A DNA stretch of 7,751 nucleotides from Alphaproteobacteria bacterium UBA4588. Its GTDB lineage: Bacteria; Pseudomonadota; Alphaproteobacteria; Puniceispirillales; Puniceispirillaceae. Shown piece after piece: positions 5,232 through 7,751 of this stretch. Within the stretch, counting starts at the first letter, position 1; every line of letters starts with the position of its first letter. A program made the translations under genes and the position numbers. The notes beneath the pieces are model-generated. The model did not search any database. It was not told where the DNA came from and saw nothing but the letters and a program-made list of their open reading frames with translations. The stretch covers positions 9,122 through 16,872 of the forward strand of contig DGJU01000039.1 of NCBI GenBank assembly GCA_002387605.1, given 5' to 3'.

Positions 5232-6050
5232 ATGGCGGGAAGCATGAGCGAGCTATCACAACTGATCAATTTGGACCTATATCCGCTGGGCGATGCGCAC
5301 TGGCGCGCCAGAACAAAAGACCAGCTTGCACAGCATGGCTGTGTTGCCCTCACTGATTTTCTGCGCCCTGATGCGCTATCAGCACTGCAAGTCGAAGCAC
5401 AAAGCGGCATGCAGCAAGCCTATTTCAATCCGCAACACCATAATGTCTATTTAACAGCGCCAGATGACAACTATGCTGAGGCTCATATTCGGAACAGACA
5501 TGTCCTTTCAACAAAAGGATGCATCACAGATGACCAGATAAGTGAGCAATCAGTGCTGAAAGTGCTCTATCATTCGCCAGAATTCAAAGCCGCTTTGAGT
5601 GATATTCTTCACGAAGATGAGCTATATCCTTATGCTGATTCTCTTTCTTCGGTAAATATTCATTATGCACGGACAGGTGAGGAACTTGGCTGGCATTTTG
5701 ATAACTCATCATTTGCTGTCACCTTGATGATTTCACCGGCAACAGCTGGTGGTGCCTTTGAATTTGTGCGTGATGTCCGCAACGCCGAAACAGGTGATAT
5801 GGCCTTTGATGCGGTTGATGATATTGTGTCTGGCAAAATAACGCCGTCTCATATCAGCCTGCCGGCAGGCGCCCTGCTACTGTTTAGGGGCCGCAATTCA
5901 CTACATCGTGTAACGCCCGTGAGTGATGATAGCGTGCGCCAGCTGGCCGTTCTAGCCTATAATCAGGAGCCAGGCATTGCCTTGTCCGAAACAGCACAAA
6001 AGACTTTTTATGGCCGTGTAGGTTATGGCCGTATTAACGCGCCGCAATAA
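5232..6050 (+). CDS. 2-oxoglutarate/Fe(II)-dependent oxygenase, HalD/BesD-like with intact HxD
   Basis: 272 residues of the double-stranded beta-helix oxygenase type. The iron triad is His155-Phe-Asp157 (GWHFDNSSF) and His225 (SLHRVTPV), with Arg236 in the position that binds 2-oxoglutarate. Segments such as NVYLTAPDD (71-79), GGAFEFVRDVR (173-183), LLLFRGRNSLHR (215-226) and LSETAQKTFYGR (251-262) resemble the HalD/BesD group of free-amino-acid halogenases as I recall it. In those halogenases the aspartate of HxD is Gly or Ala, leaving room for chloride. Here Asp157 is present, so hydroxylation is predicted. The substrate is unknown, possibly a free amino acid or a similar small molecule. 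The start is ATG 5232 or ATG 5244; neither has a well-spaced ribosome site, and an in-frame stop at 5196 rules out much extension. It converges on the CinA-N gene 17 bases away. Confidence 0.88.
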   Translation: MAGSMSELSQLINLDLYPLGDAHWRARTKDQLAQHGCVALTDFLRPDALSALQVEAQSGMQQAYFNPQHHNVYLTAPDDNYAEAHIRNRHVLSTKGCITDDQISEQSVLKVLYHSPEFKAALSDILHEDELYPYADSLSSVNIHYARTGEELGWHFDNSSFAVTLMISPATAGGAFEFVRDVRNAETGDMAFDAVDDIVSGKITPSHISLPAGALLLFRGRNSLHRVTPVSDDSVRQLAVLAYNQEPGIALSETAQKTFYGRVGYGRINAPQ

Positions 6051-6067
6051 GCATTATTAGCGTTAAA

Positions 6068-6814
6068 TTACTGAATTTCTGCGCCATATCCAAGAGCACG
6101 GACGCGTTCGGCAAGCGCATCAGAGGCGCGTTGGACATCATCCTTTTCCAGCCCTGTTAACACAACAGCCGTGCCAAACTGTCCAGGCTTAAACCACGGA
6201 TAGGAGCCAACTGTCACCGGCGCAAATTCTGCACTCACCGCTTCCATGATATCAGCGATAGTGCCCTCACCTATCGCACATTGCACGGTGATACGGGTGG
6301 GCTGTGTGCCGCCGGTAAGAGACGGCGCAAGTCCTTCGAACATAGCCTGCATGATAGAAGGGACACCTGCCATCACATGAACATTCTTAATAATATAACC
6401 CGGCGCCGCGCTCACAGGATTATCAATAAGCGCCGCTCCATCGGGAATATCTGCCATCTTCTGACGGGCGCCAACAAATTCAATATCGGTTCCCTCATAA
6501 TGGTCAACCAGAAGCTTGAAGGCTTCGGGATGCTGAATCACAGGCACATCAAAAGCCGCAGCCACTGAAACTGTTGTAATATCATCATGGGTTGGCCCAA
6601 TACCGCCTGAGGTAAAGACATAATCATAGCGTGCTGACAGGCTTCGCACATGGTCAATGATTTCCTGCGTCTCATCCGAGATAACGCGCGCCTGCTTTAG
6701 GGAAATACCCAGTTCGGTTAGCTTTTCAGCAATCCAGCCAATATTTTTATCTTTGGTGCGGCCAGAAAGAATTTCATCCCCAATAACGAGAATTGCAGCG
6801 GTTGGATTTGCCAT
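6068..6814 (-). CDS. CinA N-terminal/MoCF-domain protein (competence-damage inducible type, short form)
   Basis: 248 residues of the MogA/MoaB-like molybdopterin-binding fold found in the N-terminal half of CinA (COG1058). Motifs: IGDEILSG (11-18), TSGGIGPTHDDIT (68-80), a DNPVSAAPGY segment (131-140), MAGVPSIM (148-155) and GSYPWF (203-208). Full-length CinA (over 400 residues) also has a PncC-type nicotinamide-nucleotide amidase domain, which is absent here; many alphaproteobacteria have this stand-alone short form. Members of the larger family have been linked to NAD-related nucleotide (ADP-ribose) hydrolysis, but the role of the short form is unclear. ATG 6814 is preceded by AGGG with a 7-base gap (6822-6825). 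It is transcribed away from the methionine aminopeptidase gene, with a 114-base region between them. Confidence 0.92.
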   Translation of the reverse strand: MANPTAAILVIGDEILSGRTKDKNIGWIAEKLTELGISLKQARVISDETQEIIDHVRSLSARYDYVFTSGGIGPTHDDITTVSVAAAFDVPVIQHPEAFKLLVDHYEGTDIEFVGARQKMADIPDGAALIDNPVSAAPGYIIKNVHVMAGVPSIMQAMFEGLAPSLTGGTQPTRITVQCAIGEGTIADIMEAVSAEFAPVTVGSYPWFKPGQFGTAVVLTGLEKDDVQRASDALAERVRALGYGAEIQ

Positions 6815-6928
6815 GTACTTACCCTATACTTAAAACACTCTTTATGGGATGTAGGGCAAAAACACCCATGCATCAATATATGTTCGGTTATTTACCTGTG
6901 GGCAATGTAAAAAAGGATTGTAACCCCA
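6815..6928. promoter_or_regulatory. Divergent control region between the CinA-N gene and map
   Basis: This 114-base AT-rich region separates two genes transcribed away from each other, so it must hold promoters for both. The ribosome sites are clear on each side (AGGG at 6822-6825 for the minus gene, AAAAGGA at 6911-6917 for map). I could not pick out -35/-10 pairs with confidence. Confidence 0.4.
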
Positions 6929-7720
6929 ATGCGCAGTGAATCCGTTATTCTTCATGACAAAGTAGCCTTTTCCGCCATGGCGCGTGCAGGCGCACTAGCA
7001 GCTGATGTTCTGGACATGATCACAAATCATGTAACAGCCGGCGTCACCACAGAAGAACTTGACCGCATTTGCCATGATTATATCACGGCTGCAGGCGCTA
7101 TTCCTGCCCCGCTCAATTATAAGGGTTTCCCGAAATCAACCTGTATTTCACTGAACCATGTTGTCTGCCACGGTATTCCGGGCCCGCGAAAACTTGTTGA
7201 TGGTGATGTTCTGAATATTGACGTCACTGTAATATTGGATGGCTGGTATGGTGATACATCCAGAATGTACTGGGTGGGTGAACCTTCTATCAAAGCACAG
7301 AACCTGACCCGGGTTACCTATGAGTGCCTGATGCGGGCTATTGATATCGTGCGCCCCGGAGCAACGTTGGGTGATATTGGCTTTGCCATTCAGTCATATG
7401 CACATGAACACCGATTTTCAGTGGTCAGAGATTTTACCGGACATGGATTGGGACAAGTCTTTCATACCAGCCCGACTGTCTTGCATTTTGGCGCCCCTGG
7501 TAGCGGTATGCTACTCGAAGAGGGCATGATTTTCACCATCGAGCCAATGATTAATGCTGGCCAGTATGCCACAAAAATTCTTGGGGATGGCTGGACAGCG
7601 GTTACCAGAGATAAGAGCCTCTCGGCCCAGTTTGAGCATTCTATTGGCGTTACAGCAGACGGGGCAGAGATTTTTACCCTGTCATCCAAAGGGCTTCATC
7701 AGCCGCCTTATCAGCTCTAA
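6929..7720 (+). CDS. map: Type I methionine aminopeptidase
   Basis: 263 residues, the usual length for bacterial MetAP type I. It removes the initiator methionine from new proteins in the cytoplasm when the second residue is small. All five metal ligands are visible: Asp98 (NIDVT), Asp109 (YGDTS), His172 (GHGLG), Glu205 (TIEPM) and Glu236 (QFEHS). Substrate-pocket His81 (VCHGIPG) and His179 (VFHTSP) are also present. ATG 6929 follows an AAAAGGA site at 6911-6917 with an 11-base gap. No zinc-finger extension is present. In many alphaproteobacteria map is followed by radC and preceded by sfsA. Here no sfsA lies between it and the CinA-N gene, and the next gene downstream is beyond the window. 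Confidence 0.97.
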   Translation: MRSESVILHDKVAFSAMARAGALAADVLDMITNHVTAGVTTEELDRICHDYITAAGAIPAPLNYKGFPKSTCISLNHVVCHGIPGPRKLVDGDVLNIDVTVILDGWYGDTSRMYWVGEPSIKAQNLTRVTYECLMRAIDIVRPGATLGDIGFAIQSYAHEHRFSVVRDFTGHGLGQVFHTSPTVLHFGAPGSGMLLEEGMIFTIEPMINAGQYATKILGDGWTAVTRDKSLSAQFEHSIGVTADGAEIFTLSSKGLHQPPYQL

Positions 7721-7751
7721 CACTCGGTTAAGTATTTATTAAGACAGACAG

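Noticed and set aside
4757..5356. Several open frames crossing the tRNA-Leu gene on both strands
   Set aside because: They run through a well-folded tRNA and the ends of real genes, and their translations contain the tRNA sequence itself.

Overview
The window reads as chromosomal DNA from an alphaproteobacterium, perhaps a marine SAR116-like lineage. This is inference from protein style, moderate GC (mid to upper 40s percent by eye), dense gene packing and gene content; I could not run a search. It holds nine protein genes (one cut by the left edge), one tRNA and short intergenic regions. There is no mobile element, no CRISPR array and no gene-free stretch over 300 bases.

Left third (1-3316): a probable lipid-modification locus in two converging arms. 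The plus arm has the end of a cyclopropane-fatty-acyl-phospholipid synthase-family methyltransferase and then a DUF3833 gene. The minus arm is a tight operon of two short-chain dehydrogenases (SDRs) and an NTF2/SnoaL-like protein, joined by a 4-base stop/start overlap and by a 9-base gap in which the ribosome-binding site overlaps the preceding stop codon. From memory of such gene neighbourhoods, Cfa-like methyltransferase, DUF3833, SDR and NTF2-like genes recur together in proteobacteria, often near photolyase and ECF sigma/ChrR genes of the photo-oxidative stress response. Two details stand out. The methyltransferase has replaced two of the residues that bind bicarbonate in E. coli Cfa, so it may not make cyclopropanes. 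One SDR lacks the catalytic tyrosine.

Middle (3317-5231): an intergenic region with nested inverted repeats, an unrecognised single-pass membrane coiled-coil protein on the minus strand, a divergent HD-domain phosphohydrolase of the YfbR-like type, and a class II tRNA-Leu(UAA) with an encoded CCA end. A 10-base direct repeat brackets the tRNA.

Right third (5232-7751): a 2-oxoglutarate/Fe(II) oxygenase resembling the HalD/BesD family but with an intact HxD motif, so a likely hydroxylase. It converges on a stand-alone CinA-N/molybdopterin-binding-domain protein. That gene diverges from a complete type I methionine aminopeptidase gene. These last two look like ordinary housekeeping genes.

The best candidate for something new is the left locus: an atypical Cfa-family enzyme with two SDRs, one probably unable to use normal SDR chemistry. 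The second is the halogenase-like oxygenase. Both are inferences from sequence.
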